Source: Roseovarius atlanticus (lineage in GTDB: Bacteria > Pseudomonadota > Alphaproteobacteria > Rhodobacterales > Rhodobacteraceae). From it: a DNA stretch of 64,000 nt. Positions 35,798 to 44,836 of the stretch are shown piece by piece. The first letter of the stretch is position 1; each line of letters begins with the position of its first letter. Made by a program: the position numbers and the translations under genes. The stretch is taken from assembly GCF_001441615.1 (NCBI RefSeq), contig NZ_LAXJ01000023.1, forward strand, positions 58,101-122,100. The letters are read 5' to 3'. The notes beneath the pieces were generated by a model. The model made no database searches, was not told where the DNA came from, and was given only the letters and a program-made list of their open reading frames with translations.

Positions 35798-36723
35798 CGT
35801 GCGCTCCTTGTGACAAGTCCGCGCGCGCGTTCGGCCAGACCGACCAGACCGCCCGGAAAGACGCGAAGCGTCATCACGATGACCGCGCCGTAAAAGATGT
35901 TCTCCCACGCGGAGATACCGGCGACCCATTGGCCCACGAGGGTCAGCACCGCCGCCCCGAGGATGGGCCCGAAGGGGTGACCCTCGCCGCCGATCTTGAC
36001 GTAGGCCAGCGCGAGGACGGCCACGAAATAGGCGAAGTCGGACGGCGCGATGACAGTGTTTGCATAGGCGTGGATCCCGCCGGCCAACCCGACCGCCGCA
36101 GATGCGATTACGACGCACAAGACCTTCAGGAAGACAACATTCAGACCGACCGAACGAGGAATCGCGTCGTTGTTCTCGATCGCCTTGAACAGCCGACCGA
36201 GATCGCTGCGTTCAAACCCGTAGAGGGCGAACAGCGTTGCAGCCAGAAGCGCGATAGCGAGCGCGGGATAATAGGCGTCGATCGCCATCGGGGGGAACAT
36301 GCCGACAAGGCCGGAATTGCCCCCGATCACGTTGGTTTGCGTGTATATCAGGCGGATGACCTCTGTCACCGCGAACGAGACCAGCAAGAAGTATGGCCCT
36401 TTGGTGCGTAGCGTGACCCAGCCGAACAGCGCGCTCAGCACGGCCGCCATCAGCGGCGCAAGCAGAAGCGTCAGCCAGAACGGCCAACCCAGCAGCACTG
36501 CCGTCGTCGCCGTGGTGTAAGCGCCGATGCCGAAAAAAGCCGCTGTCGCGATATTGAGTTCGCCGATCTGCAACACGAAACGCAAGGCCGAGGCGAGCAC
36601 CGCATTCGTCAGGATCCAGACGAGAAGCGAGGCGTAATAGCCATTCGTCGCCAGCAAGGCAAACAACACGGAACTTATGGCAAGGGCCACGCAGACCCAT
36701 ACCCCGAACGATTTATTCCACAT
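35794..36723 (-). CDS. livM: Liv-type ABC transporter permease LivM
   Basis: A 309-residue permease with about eight to ten helices. The BPD_transp_2 family features are [27 protein letters not shown] near residue 45, [24 protein letters not shown] near 110, and the EAA-like [22 protein letters not shown] near 190. Start at ATG 36723 ([15 protein letters not shown]), overlapping the LivH end by 11 bp. Confidence 0.92.
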   Translation of the reverse strand: MWNKSFGVWVCVALAISSVLFALLATNGYYASLLVWILTNAVLASALRFVLQIGELNIATAAFFGIGAYTTATTAVLLGWPFWLTLLLAPLMAAVLSALFGWVTLRTKGPYFLLVSFAVTEVIRLIYTQTNVIGGNSGLVGMFPPMAIDAYYPALAIALLAATLFALYGFERSDLGRLFKAIENNDAIPRSVGLNVVFLKVLCVVIASAAVGLAGGIHAYANTVIAPSDFAYFVAVLALAYVKIGGEGHPFGPILGAAVLTLVGQWVAGISAWENIFYGAVIVMTLRVFPGGLVGLAERARGLVTRSAR

Positions 36724-37594
36724 TTCCGAGAATTCCCTGGGGACGTACGAGCAAGAAGCCGATGACCAGAATGAACATGGCCAGGGTCGCGGTCGACGGG
36801 TCGAAAAAGTACCCGCCCACACTCTCGACCATTGCGATGAAAAGCCCGCCAATGATGGCGCCGGTGACAGAGCCGAGACCGCCGATGATTATGATGATGA
36901 AAGCCTTGATCAGGAACTCATCGCCACTGACCGGAGTCACGGCGTTGATAGGCGCCATCAGAACGCCGGCACAGGCGGCAAGCGCGGCGCCGATCAGGAA
37001 ACCGTATAGAGCGACACGACGATACGGAATGCCCTGTAGCATCGCCGCCTCCTGGTCCATCGCCACGGCGCGCAAGGCAAGCCCGAGCCGCGTCCGTTCG
37101 ATGAGAAGATAAAGTCCGCCGGTCACCACGGCGGCGACAATCACCAGCGCCAGTCGCTGTGCCGTCAGGGTGGCGCCGAAGACGTTGACGGTGCCGGGCA
37201 GGACCTGCGGTACGGAACGCGGCGCGCCGCCGTAGATCGCAAGATAGGCCCCGTTGAGTATCAGAAGCAGTCCGATGGACAGGATGAAGGACCCGTTGAG
37301 ATCCTTCAGCACATGCTGAAAGCCGATACTGTAGACCAGTGCACCGATACTGAGGACGACAGCGATCGCCGCGAAGGCCGCCAGAAGGTAGCCAGCCCAA
37401 AGCGGTACCCCAAGCTCGACGGTGGCAAAGGGCACCATCGATGTCACGATCAGGGCCGCAGCAGTGAAAAAGGCACCATGCGCGAAATTCACGATCTTCA
37501 TGACCCCGAAGATCAGCGTCAGCCCGAGGGCGAACAGCACATAGACCGCGCCGATTTGCAGGGTATTGGCGAGTAGTTGGACAAACAGTTCCAT
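36713..37594 (-). CDS. livH: Liv-type ABC transporter permease LivH
   Basis: A 293-residue permease: LQIGAVYVLFALGLTLIFGVMKIVNFAHGAFFTAAA at the start, RTRLGLALRAVAMDQEAAMLQGIPYRRV near residue 165, and IIGGLGSVTGAIIGGLFIAMVES near 230. All are LivH landmarks. It pairs with LivM. Located 55 bp after the binding-protein gene in the operon order ligase, SDR, SBP, H, M, G, F. Confidence 0.93.
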   Translation of the reverse strand: MELFVQLLANTLQIGAVYVLFALGLTLIFGVMKIVNFAHGAFFTAAALIVTSMVPFATVELGVPLWAGYLLAAFAAIAVVLSIGALVYSIGFQHVLKDLNGSFILSIGLLLILNGAYLAIYGGAPRSVPQVLPGTVNVFGATLTAQRLALVIVAAVVTGGLYLLIERTRLGLALRAVAMDQEAAMLQGIPYRRVALYGFLIGAALAACAGVLMAPINAVTPVSGDEFLIKAFIIIIIGGLGSVTGAIIGGLFIAMVESVGGYFFDPSTATLAMFILVIGFLLVRPQGILGNVE

Positions 37595-37649
37595 GACACC
37601 TCATCCGTGGCACCGCAGGCGGCGACAATCGCCTGCGGCAATGACCTTT

Positions 37650-38846
37650 TCAGTCGTTGCTCAACGCCTCGAGTTCGGCGGGATTGCTCCGCGTCAACTC
37701 GACTGCCTTGCCGTCCACCACCTGAGTGACGATCACCGGGATGAGCATCTGCTGCGGATAATCGTAGACATCCGCACCACCGAAGCCGGACGGGCCATAC
37801 GACGAGTCAAAGCGCACCGAAGGAAGCACGTCCTTGATCTTCTCCGGATCGACGCTGTCGGCCTCTTGCATCGCGGCGCGCAGTGCCAGGATCGCGTCGT
37901 AGGACGAAATGGTGATACCATTCAGCGGCTCGCCAAGCGCCTCGCGGGCCCCGGCGTTCAGCTTTTTCTGCACTTCGGTCGCCGAGTCGCTGCTGAAGTC
38001 CGCCGATGCGCCGAGATAGGCACCTTCGGCCGCGTCCCCTGCCACCGCCATCAAGGCTTCGACAGAGGTACCGGCGGTCATGACCTTCACGCCTTCCCAT
38101 CCCAGCACGTCAAGCTCTTTCAGGATCGATCCGACGTCGGTCGGCGGCGCGGCCGAGAAATCAACGAGACCCGGATCGAGCGATGCGATCTTGGTGGCAA
38201 TCGGCTGGAACTCGGTGGTGCCGCGTTCGTACCAGTCGCTTGCCAACATCTCGACCCCGAGGCTCTTCCAGGTCTCTACCGCCACCGGCTCTAGTTCCTG
38301 CCCGGTGGCATCGTTCGGACTGATGAGAACCGCGGTTTCGAGGTCCGGGTGCTGTTCCTTGATGAAGCTGTAGAACGGCTCCAGAATTTCGAACGGCGTG
38401 TTCATCTGGGTAAAGGTATAGCGAAACTGCGGCCCCTTCACACTCTTGCCCCAGGCGGTATTGAACAGGATGACGCCATTGCGTTCGGTCAGGGCCTGCA
38501 TCGCGCGGACCGGCGCGGTGCCGATGCTGCCGGCGATGAATTTGACGCCATCCCGGTTCAACATCGTCTGGGCATTGCGCGCACCTTCGGTGGCGCTGTA
38601 CTTGTTGTCGTAGGTCACGACCTCGAAATTGTATGTCTTGCCGTCCACCGTGACGCCGCCGTCTTCGTTGACGTGTTCAGCCGCTTGCTCGGCCGCCCAT
38701 TCCATACCGAGGCCCCAGGTGGCAGCCGAGCCCGACATGGGCGCCGAAATACCGAGTTTCAGGGTCTCCTGCGCCGCGCCTGCCTGGGCAAGCAACAGCA
38801 TGAGGGTCGCCGCCCCGAGCGGGCGGGTGCATTTGCCAATGTTCAT
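37650..38846 (-). CDS. Liv-type ABC transporter substrate-binding protein
   Basis: A 398-residue periplasmic binding protein (type 1 PBP fold). Signal peptide MNIGKCTRPLGAATLMLLLA with an AGA-type end. The mature protein begins ETLKLGISAPMSGSAATWGLG and includes ATEGARNAQTMLNRDGVKFIAGSIGTAPVRAM. The ATG at 38846 is preceded by GGAGGAGA, which decides the start over 38888. It delivers the substrate to the LivHMGF complex. The ligand is unknown. It is not closely similar to the two binding proteins at 57925 and 59257. Confidence 0.92.
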   Translation of the reverse strand: MNIGKCTRPLGAATLMLLLAQAGAAQETLKLGISAPMSGSAATWGLGMEWAAEQAAEHVNEDGGVTVDGKTYNFEVVTYDNKYSATEGARNAQTMLNRDGVKFIAGSIGTAPVRAMQALTERNGVILFNTAWGKSVKGPQFRYTFTQMNTPFEILEPFYSFIKEQHPDLETAVLISPNDATGQELEPVAVETWKSLGVEMLASDWYERGTTEFQPIATKIASLDPGLVDFSAAPPTDVGSILKELDVLGWEGVKVMTAGTSVEALMAVAGDAAEGAYLGASADFSSDSATEVQKKLNAGAREALGEPLNGITISSYDAILALRAAMQEADSVDPEKIKDVLPSVRFDSSYGPSGFGGADVYDYPQQMLIPVIVTQVVDGKAVELTRSNPAELEALSND

Positions 38847-38897
38847 TCTATATCTCCTCCGTTGGTTAAATCGTTGTTCCAGGCTCATGCGGGCGGC

Positions 38898-39671
38898 CTA
38901 GAGAATTGCGACAATCCCTCCGGCCACCGGCAAGAGCACGCCGGTCAGATAGTCGGCATCCGGCCCGATCAGGAACGAGACCGCGCCGGCGATGTCTTCG
39001 GGCCGACCGAGCCGCTTCAAGAGTGTGCGCGACGTGTAGGTCTCGATCATTTCGCGCGGCGCGTTGTCCATGACCGACGTTTGGATCAAGCCGGGCACCA
39101 CGGCGTTGACCCGCACCGCCGGCGCCAGTTCAGCGGCGAGCGAGCGCGTCAATGACGCGACGGCGGCCTTGGCTGCGGCGTATTCTGGCTGATCGCCGTC
39201 GCCGGCATAGGTGACGGAAGAGACGTTGACGATGGCGCCCCGGCCGGTCTGCGCCATATCAGGCGCGACTGCATTCACCATCCAGAACAGCGGCTTGAGG
39301 TTAAGCTCGAAGGTCGAATCGAAACGCTCCTCACTCATCCCGACCAGCGGCTCCATCAAGGCGCCGCCGCGGATCCCGCCGACGACGTTTACAAGGATAT
39401 CGAGTGCGCCCAAGGCGTCCTTGAAGTCGGCAACCGCCGCGTTTACTTCCTCGTGCCGGCGCGCGTCGGTGCGTACCGCATGCAGGGCCGTGTCGGGATA
39501 TTGTTCGGCAATCGCCTCACGCACGGCGGCAAGCCGGTTGCCGGAGATGTCGGTGAGCGCAAGGCTGGCCCCATCCGCAGCAAACCGCGTTGCAATGGCC
39601 TGACCCATCGGCCCGCCTGCGCCGGTGACCAAAGCCACCCGTCCGGCAAGCGGTTTTTCAGAACAACTCAT
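38898..39671 (-). CDS. SDR-family oxidoreductase
   Basis: A 257-residue classical short-chain dehydrogenase. Cofactor loop VALVTGAGGPMGQAIATRFA, NVVGG in place of NNAG, catalytic Ser in NVSSVTYAGD, YxxxK in PEYAAAKAAVASLTRSLA, and the C-terminal FLIGPDADYLTGVLLPVAGG. Overlaps the ligase stop by 4 bp (ATGA). The gene ends in TAG. Oxidoreduction of a hydroxyacyl-CoA or a related intermediate of the acid activated by the neighbouring ligase is plausible but not shown. Confidence 0.9.
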   Translation of the reverse strand: MSCSEKPLAGRVALVTGAGGPMGQAIATRFAADGASLALTDISGNRLAAVREAIAEQYPDTALHAVRTDARRHEEVNAAVADFKDALGALDILVNVVGGIRGGALMEPLVGMSEERFDSTFELNLKPLFWMVNAVAPDMAQTGRGAIVNVSSVTYAGDGDQPEYAAAKAAVASLTRSLAAELAPAVRVNAVVPGLIQTSVMDNAPREMIETYTSRTLLKRLGRPEDIAGAVSFLIGPDADYLTGVLLPVAGGIVAIL

Positions 39672-41209
39672 GGCGTTACCTCCGTCAGGCGCCCTTCGCC
39701 GAGCCAGACGCGCAGCGTGCGTTTCAGAATTTTGCCGGTGGGGCCATGGGGCATTTCTGCGACCGTGAACCAGCGGCGCGGGACCTTGTAAGCTGCAAGG
39801 TTCTCGCGGCAGAAAGCGATCAGCGCGGCGGGGTCAAGCGACCAGTCGGCGCGGGGAATGAGAACGGCAGCAGGGATTTCGCCCTTCACGTCGTCGGGCA
39901 CGCCGATCACCGCACATACGCCGACATCCGGATGGCTGAACAATAGATCTTCCACCTCAATGGGATAGATGTTGTAGCCGCCGGCGATGATCACGTCCTT
40001 CTTGCGGTCGACGATGAACAGATAGCCGTCCTCGTCGACGTAGCCGATGTCGCCACTAAGCCAGCCGTCTTCGGAAAAGCTGGCCATCGTCGTCTCTTCG
40101 TCGCCCCAGTAGCCGGCGCCGACAATTTCGCCTGAGATACGCACCTCGCCGGTTTCGCCGGTGGGGACCGGCGCACCGTCCTCGTCCACGATCGCAATGC
40201 GCGCATTGCCGAGTGGAACGCCGGCAGAGCCGCGCTTGCGCACGCCGACAAGCGGCTGGGCGGTGGCTCCGCCGGAAACCTCGGTCGCCCCGTAGAGCTC
40301 AAGTATCGGCACCCCGGTCGTCTTTTCGAACTCCGCCAGAATCTCCGGTGAAACCGGGGCCCCGGCAGCGACCGCAAGCCGCATTGAGGACAGGTCGTGC
40401 CGATCGGGATTGAACTCACGCAGCATGTACAGGAACATCGTCGGCGCGCCGGCCATATAGGTCACCCGGTGCCGAGTGATCGCGTCGAGCACTTTTTGGG
40501 TATCCCAGCGCTCCAGCATGACAACGCGGGCGCCATTGTAGACAGCGCCGTTCACCATGACCGTGGCACCGAAATTGTTGAACACGGGCAGCGCACAAAG
40601 GAACACCTCTCGGTCCCAACTGAAACCGGCGTGAACCGCCATGTCCCGCAGCGTCGTGGTGATGCTGCGCTGGGTCTGCACCGCCCCCTTGGGCGCGCCG
40701 GTGGTCCCAGAGGTGAAGAAGAGCGCCGCCGGATCGTCCGGGCGCAGCGGCAGTGGTGGGCACTGCACGCTGGCTGGAGCGAGGTCGAGCGGAACGGTGC
40801 CGGCAACCGCATCTCCGCTGGCGAGGATCGTCACCTTGTGCGCAACGTCCTTGCAGGCACATACGGCCTCGGCTGCTGTGTCCGTATCCACCAACATCAC
40901 GCGCATCTGCGTCCGCTCCAGAAGCGGGCGAAGCTCTTGCGCGCGATTCATGCTTGAGATCGGCGCGGCGATGGCGCCGATCTTCTGGCAGGCGAAATAG
41001 CCCGCGCTGAGAAACGGACAACTCGGCAGGTAGAGCCCTACGGCGTCGCCCCGTGCGACGCCATGCGCCAAGAATACATTGGCCATCCGACCGGAAAGCG
41101 CGTCGAATTCTCCAAACGTGGTCTCGCCATCGTCGTTGATCAGAAAAGGTCGATCGCGAAGCAGGGTAGCCGCCGTTTCCAGACAATATGTCAGCGATGT
41201 AGCCGTCAT
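39668..41209 (-). CDS. AMP-forming acyl-CoA synthetase
   Basis: A 513-residue ANL-superfamily ligase. P-loop-like ALFFTSGTTGAPKGAVQTQRS near residue 155, VPILELYGATEVSGG near 300, GEVRISGEIVGAGYWGDEETT near 350, the hinge WLSGDIGYVDEDGYLFIVDRKKDVIIAGGYNIYPIEVE near 395, and the catalytic Lys in PHGPTGKILKRTLR near 495. It adenylates an acid and forms the CoA thioester. First gene of the Liv operon; start at ATG 41209. Substrate unknown (medium, aromatic or alicyclic acids are all possible). Confidence 0.92.
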   Translation of the reverse strand: MTATSLTYCLETAATLLRDRPFLINDDGETTFGEFDALSGRMANVFLAHGVARGDAVGLYLPSCPFLSAGYFACQKIGAIAAPISSMNRAQELRPLLERTQMRVMLVDTDTAAEAVCACKDVAHKVTILASGDAVAGTVPLDLAPASVQCPPLPLRPDDPAALFFTSGTTGAPKGAVQTQRSITTTLRDMAVHAGFSWDREVFLCALPVFNNFGATVMVNGAVYNGARVVMLERWDTQKVLDAITRHRVTYMAGAPTMFLYMLREFNPDRHDLSSMRLAVAAGAPVSPEILAEFEKTTGVPILELYGATEVSGGATAQPLVGVRKRGSAGVPLGNARIAIVDEDGAPVPTGETGEVRISGEIVGAGYWGDEETTMASFSEDGWLSGDIGYVDEDGYLFIVDRKKDVIIAGGYNIYPIEVEDLLFSHPDVGVCAVIGVPDDVKGEIPAAVLIPRADWSLDPAALIAFCRENLAAYKVPRRWFTVAEMPHGPTGKILKRTLRVWLGEGRLTEVTP

Positions 41210-42130
41210 TCCCCCGCCTTCCAATCCGGACCGGGCAGCGTCTGACCGGCACAACAACCCTCAGAAAACAAGGGAGTCCTAGCCGACCGATCATACAGGC
41301 GCAAGAAATTTCTAATGCTTGTTCGTTTTTGGTTTTTTGGACGGTCTTCCTAGGATGATGAGGGAACCGCACAAGGGGGGGCATCGCCGCACGGGCGTGA
41401 CGGTCTTCTCCCTGCGCCTTCGCTATATGTTTGAACTTTGTGAGGTTTTGGAGGGAACCTTCGATAAGGCGTCGCCATTGGAGAGTTCTTCGTCGATCTC
41501 CAGCTGCACTATTCTCTGAGCACCCTCGGCATCCAACGAAACGCAATGGAAACGGGTCACAGGTGTCACTTTCGGAACACCGGATGGCAGAGTTTGCCGG
41601 ACGTCGGGACTATGCCCTCCGCCACGGATTCCAGTTGATTTGACCTGTTCCGAAAGGCCGGGAACTGTTCCTCGACTGCGGAAAACCGGATACATCGGTC
41701 TAGGCGGTGACACGGGCGAGGTGACGCCGGGGCGCAGCCGGTCGGGCCGGGGCTTTCTCGAAGGCAGCCCTTCGGGTGCGGAGGCCTCGGCATTGAACCG
41801 GGATGAGGGGGCCGGTTGAGGGGGCGGGGAATCTGCTTGCGGTCCGCAAAGCGTGCGGGCTGTGGTCGTCGACGCGCGTGTCCCCGTCCTTTACGCCGGT
41901 CGCAGGGCGGGTGCCGCGTGTTTCCGTGTCCGGAGCAATGCCAGCGGTGGGGACGCTCTGTTTCCAGATATTCGACACCGCCGCCGCCATTCGGGCGGCA
42001 TCGCAGCGCGAACCGTAGTCAGGGACAAGGATGAAATCTATCATGTCCGGCATCCGGGGCAGGGAGCCCGCTTAGGTGGCAAGCATCGTCGTCCTCGCGG
42101 GGCTTGTCCGGCGTCAAAGCTTCAGCGCCT
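41210..42130. other. Region without a recognisable gene
   Basis: The promoter of the ligase/Liv operon should lie at about 41210-41340, which is AT-richer and contains the 10-bp palindrome AGAAATTTCT (41304-41313). Beyond that, overlapping short frames on both strands (for example 41423-41713 and 41700-42053 minus) show no family similarity that I recognise. The stretch runs into transposon fragments at about 42130 and is probably degenerate accessory DNA. Confidence 0.5.
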
Positions 42131-42150
42131 GGGCGAGCGCGTGGTAGGAA

Positions 42151-42178
42151 GAGAGTACCGCAAAGTGTGGGGCAGTTG
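42151..42178 (+). repeat. 28-bp inverted repeat partner of 44163-44190 (IS66 tnpA piece)
   Basis: The reverse complement of 42151-42178 equals 44163-44190 except at one position. Both copies encode the [12 protein letters not shown] C-terminal piece of an IS66 TnpA frame, in opposite orientation. The block between them (about 2 kb) contains the fused Tn3/IS66 and IS6 fragments. Confidence 0.7.
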
Positions 42179-42189
42179 CCTTTCGGGTT

Positions 42190-42748
42190 TAACGGTGGCA
42201 GAGAGCCTGGCAATTCGCTCGATGGTGCCCCTCGCGATGATCTATCCATCGCGCTCGAAGCCGTCCACGAACTTGCGGCGGACATGGACCATGCAGGCTT
42301 GTTCCTTGGCGAGGCCTTCGCCGAACAGGCCGTTGAAGCCGGTGAATCCGTCGGCATGCACGGTGCCCTTTTGGCCCTGAAGATGGGCGGAGGGCTGCTC
42401 CCCCTACCGATCCACGCTGAACTGATACCACGCACAGGGCGGCGCCTGTCCGCACCATGGCCTCTCGTAGCGGACGTAACTCCAGAGCCGCGCGGTATGG
42501 GCCTTGCCTGCCTTCGCGCCGGTCTGCATCTTGACCGGGGTGTCGTCGGCAAACACGACGGGTCCGGCGCGCACCAGCTTGCCGATATGCTCGTCCAACG
42601 GTTCCTGCAACGCGGTTGAACGCCCGACCCAGTCGGTGAGCGTCGATCGATGGGGATCGAGCTTTTCGCGGGCGTAGATTTCCGCCTGCCGATTTAACGG
42701 GAGATGATCGCAGTATTTGCCGACCAGCAAATGCGCGAGCAGGCCGGG
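42190..42748 (-). pseudogene. IS66 TnpC, central fragment with two in-frame TAG codons
   Basis: Reads PGLLAHLLVGKYCDHLPLNR, AEIYAREKLDPHRSTLTDWV, FADDTPVKMQTGAKAGKAHT and WCGQAPPCAWYQFSVDR, then TAG. In the same frame follow GTVHADGFTGFNGLFGEGLA and ACMVHVRRKFVDGFERDG, then TAG, and finally TIERIARLS. This is the middle of an IS66 transposase. Both ends are missing: the upstream side is joined in frame to a Tn3 transposase fragment at 42749. Confidence 0.82.
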
Positions 42749-43255
42749 GCCGGCCATGCGGTCGTGCTGCCCTTCGGCGGTGCGATCCCGGATTTCACCC
42801 TGTCGCCCGATGCGCAGGGCGTTTTCAGGGCGTGATGCGCTTCGCACTTGTTCAGACCGATCTGGGCGCGGCGCTGCATGTCAGCGTCAAGGAGCCATTC
42901 GATGACGAAGAGGGTGCGCTCGACGCGGCCGATTTCGCGAAGCGCCACGGCCAGCTCGTACTGGCGCGGATAGGCGGCGAACTTCGTGAGCAGCTGACTG
43001 GGTGGCATAGCGCCGGTCACCATGGTGGCCGCGGAGCGCAGGACGCCGGGCCAGTTCTGGACGATAAGACCCTAGCGGATCTTGCCGCCGATCAGGCCGC
43101 GCAACTCATCCGGTGCTGACGCCGGGTCGAACAGGTAGAGCCGTTTGGATGGCAGTTTACGGATACGTGGGATGAATCGGAACCCAAGCAGCGAGGTCAC
43201 GGCAAAGACGTGATCGGTGAAGCCACCGGTGTCGGCATACTGCTCTGTGATCTTC
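42749..43255 (-). pseudogene. Tn3-family transposase, C-terminal fragment
   Basis: Reads QYADTGGFTDHVFAVTSLLG, FIPRIRKLPSKRLYLFDPAS and LRGLIGGKIR, then TAG (near 43074), LIVQNWPGVLRSAATMVTGA, LLTKFAAYPRQYELAVALRE and GRVERTLFVIEWLLDADMQR to NKCEAHHALK. After a frameshift it continues RIGRQGEIRDRTAEGQHDRM. This is the C-terminal DDE region of a Tn3 transposase. At about 42748 it passes directly into IS66 TnpC sequence. It could be a displaced piece of the Tn3 element at 23246, but the two do not overlap in protein position, so this cannot be tested here. Confidence 0.82.
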
Positions 43256-43319
43256 CGCCCGGGATCGCCAACTTGTTCTTCGCTGCTCGTAAGCGCTCCA
43301 TCTTACTTCGATCACGTGG

Positions 43320-44064
43320 TCATTTCGAGGGCATAGCTCTGCCACAGATCAAAGGCATCGGATCTGGCGTGGCGGTATGAGGTGGCGGAAAGACGATAGC
43401 GGCGGGGTCTGAATATCGTATTGATCTGGTCATGGGCAAACAGGAAACGATGCGCCTGCCTTGGCGACTTAAACCGGCCCATGAGCTTCTCTCGCCTCCG
43501 CGTCGGTCGGTGCGAGCCCTCGATCCGGTTATTAATCCCTTTGCGGGCGCGGTGGTCGGCGTCCTGGGGCTAGCTGACGGATCGGATTGAAATAGCTGCG
43601 CAACTCGTCCGAGATGATAACGCGGGGCTGGCCAAAACGGGCGATCAACTGTTTCGGAAACCGCTTGGCCGCTTTGGCGTTTCGCCTTGGCTGCACCAGA
43701 ATGTCGAGCACATCACCGCTCCCATCCACGGCCCGCCACAACCACATCTTCACGCCATTGACCCGACGACGAATTCATCGAGGTGCCACTTATCTGCCGC
43801 AGCGGGCCGGTCGCGCTTGATGCAATGTGCGAAATGCCGACCAAACCGGTTGACCCATTTGCGAACGGCTTCCCGGCTAACGATTACGCCTCGCTCAGCG
43901 AGCAGATCCTCTACGTCCGCCGTGCTCAGTGCGAACTAATGGTAGGCCCAAACGGCGTAAGCAATAATCTCGCGCGGGAAACGAAAGCCTTTCAGGCGCG
44001 GCATCTCAGCGGGAATCTTCGTGTCCACCAGCTAGACCGCCTCAGCAGGGACAGCAAGTTGGCA
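43320..44064 (-). pseudogene. IS6-family transposase, decayed
   Basis: From 44004 inward: LKGFRFPREIIAYAVWAYH, then TAG (near 43936), FALSTADVEDLLAERGVIVS, VNRFGRHFAHCIKRDRPAAA, KWHLDEFVV. After a frameshift near 43760 it resumes MKMWLWRAVDGSGDVLDILV, IARFGQPRVIISDELRSYF. A second frameshift near 43560 leads to INNRIEGSHRPTRRREKLMG, INTIFRPRRYRLSATSYRHA and the terminal DLWQSYALEM. All three DDE blocks are recognisable, but at least one stop and two frameshifts make it dead. Related to the fragment at 32185-32450. Confidence 0.82.
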
Positions 44065-44147
44065 ATCCCCAACGGGCTGATCCCTAAAAGGCGGGCTTTC
44101 AGTTGGTAGAGTTGTGGAACGGCTGACATCCAAAATCCTTGGCAGTG

Positions 44148-44543
44148 TCATGCGCAAAGTTCAACTGCCCCACACTCTGCGGTACTCTCCCTTTTGCCCT
44201 GGGGTTGAGAAAGGGCGATGATACGGTCATGCCTCAGCCACTGACCCGCAGCCTCGGGTAGAATGGCCAGCGGCACAAAGGTAGGCTCCATCGGCAATCC
44301 ATGAAGCGCGCCCATCACGTGACCTGGCAGAGCCAGCCGACCTTGCCGTGCATGGTGACGCCAATCCGAAAGATGATGCGGAAGAATATCATAGCGCGCG
44401 GCTACATCCACTACCCGGATACCGGGCTGCAGGCTTCCAGCCACGATCCGCGCTTTCACATCATCCGGCCAATGCCGCTTGCCGCGCCCCCGAGGATCCA
44501 CGACCTCGCACCGCCCCATGAACCCGTCACCACCATCCGCCAT
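44148..44543 (-). pseudogene. IS66-family TnpA-like accessory protein, C terminus altered
   Basis: A 131-residue frame: [20 protein letters not shown], then [20 protein letters not shown], the helix-turn-helix of IS66 Orf1/TnpA. It continues to PTFVPLAI, after which the sequence no longer matches the family and ends with [12 protein letters not shown]. It is therefore probably a truncated TnpA fused to other DNA. The remaining 44544-44836 holds nothing I recognise. Confidence 0.65.
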
Positions 44544-44836
44544 GTGATACCTCCATATGCTGACGCAGACCTTCTCGCAGGCGCGTCACGCGTCAGAAAC
44601 ATGTCAAATCAATGGGCCGGAATCGCCGCATACGGAGAGCTTATCGCGGCATCACCAGGTGAGAGCGGCGATGTGACAGCATATCGTGCCGCGCTCCCTG
44701 CTGACAACACGATGGTGGCAGTATGGTGACGGGGGGTTTGGTGACGAGACGGCACAACCAGCCTGGCACAACTCTCGCCGATAGAAAGCTTGGGAAGTGC
44801 CACAGACCCGGTCGCTTCGCCAGGCGACAATGCTGT

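Noticed and set aside
35798..36118. N-terminal extension of LivG
   Set aside because: The extra 107 codons overlap the LivM coding region in another frame and are Arg-rich without similarity. The ATG at 35797 fits the family and overlaps the LivM stop normally.
41423..42053. Two overlapping minus-strand frames of 96 and 117 codons
   Set aside because: No motif, no ribosome-binding site and mutually inconsistent frames. They are treated as non-coding accessory DNA.
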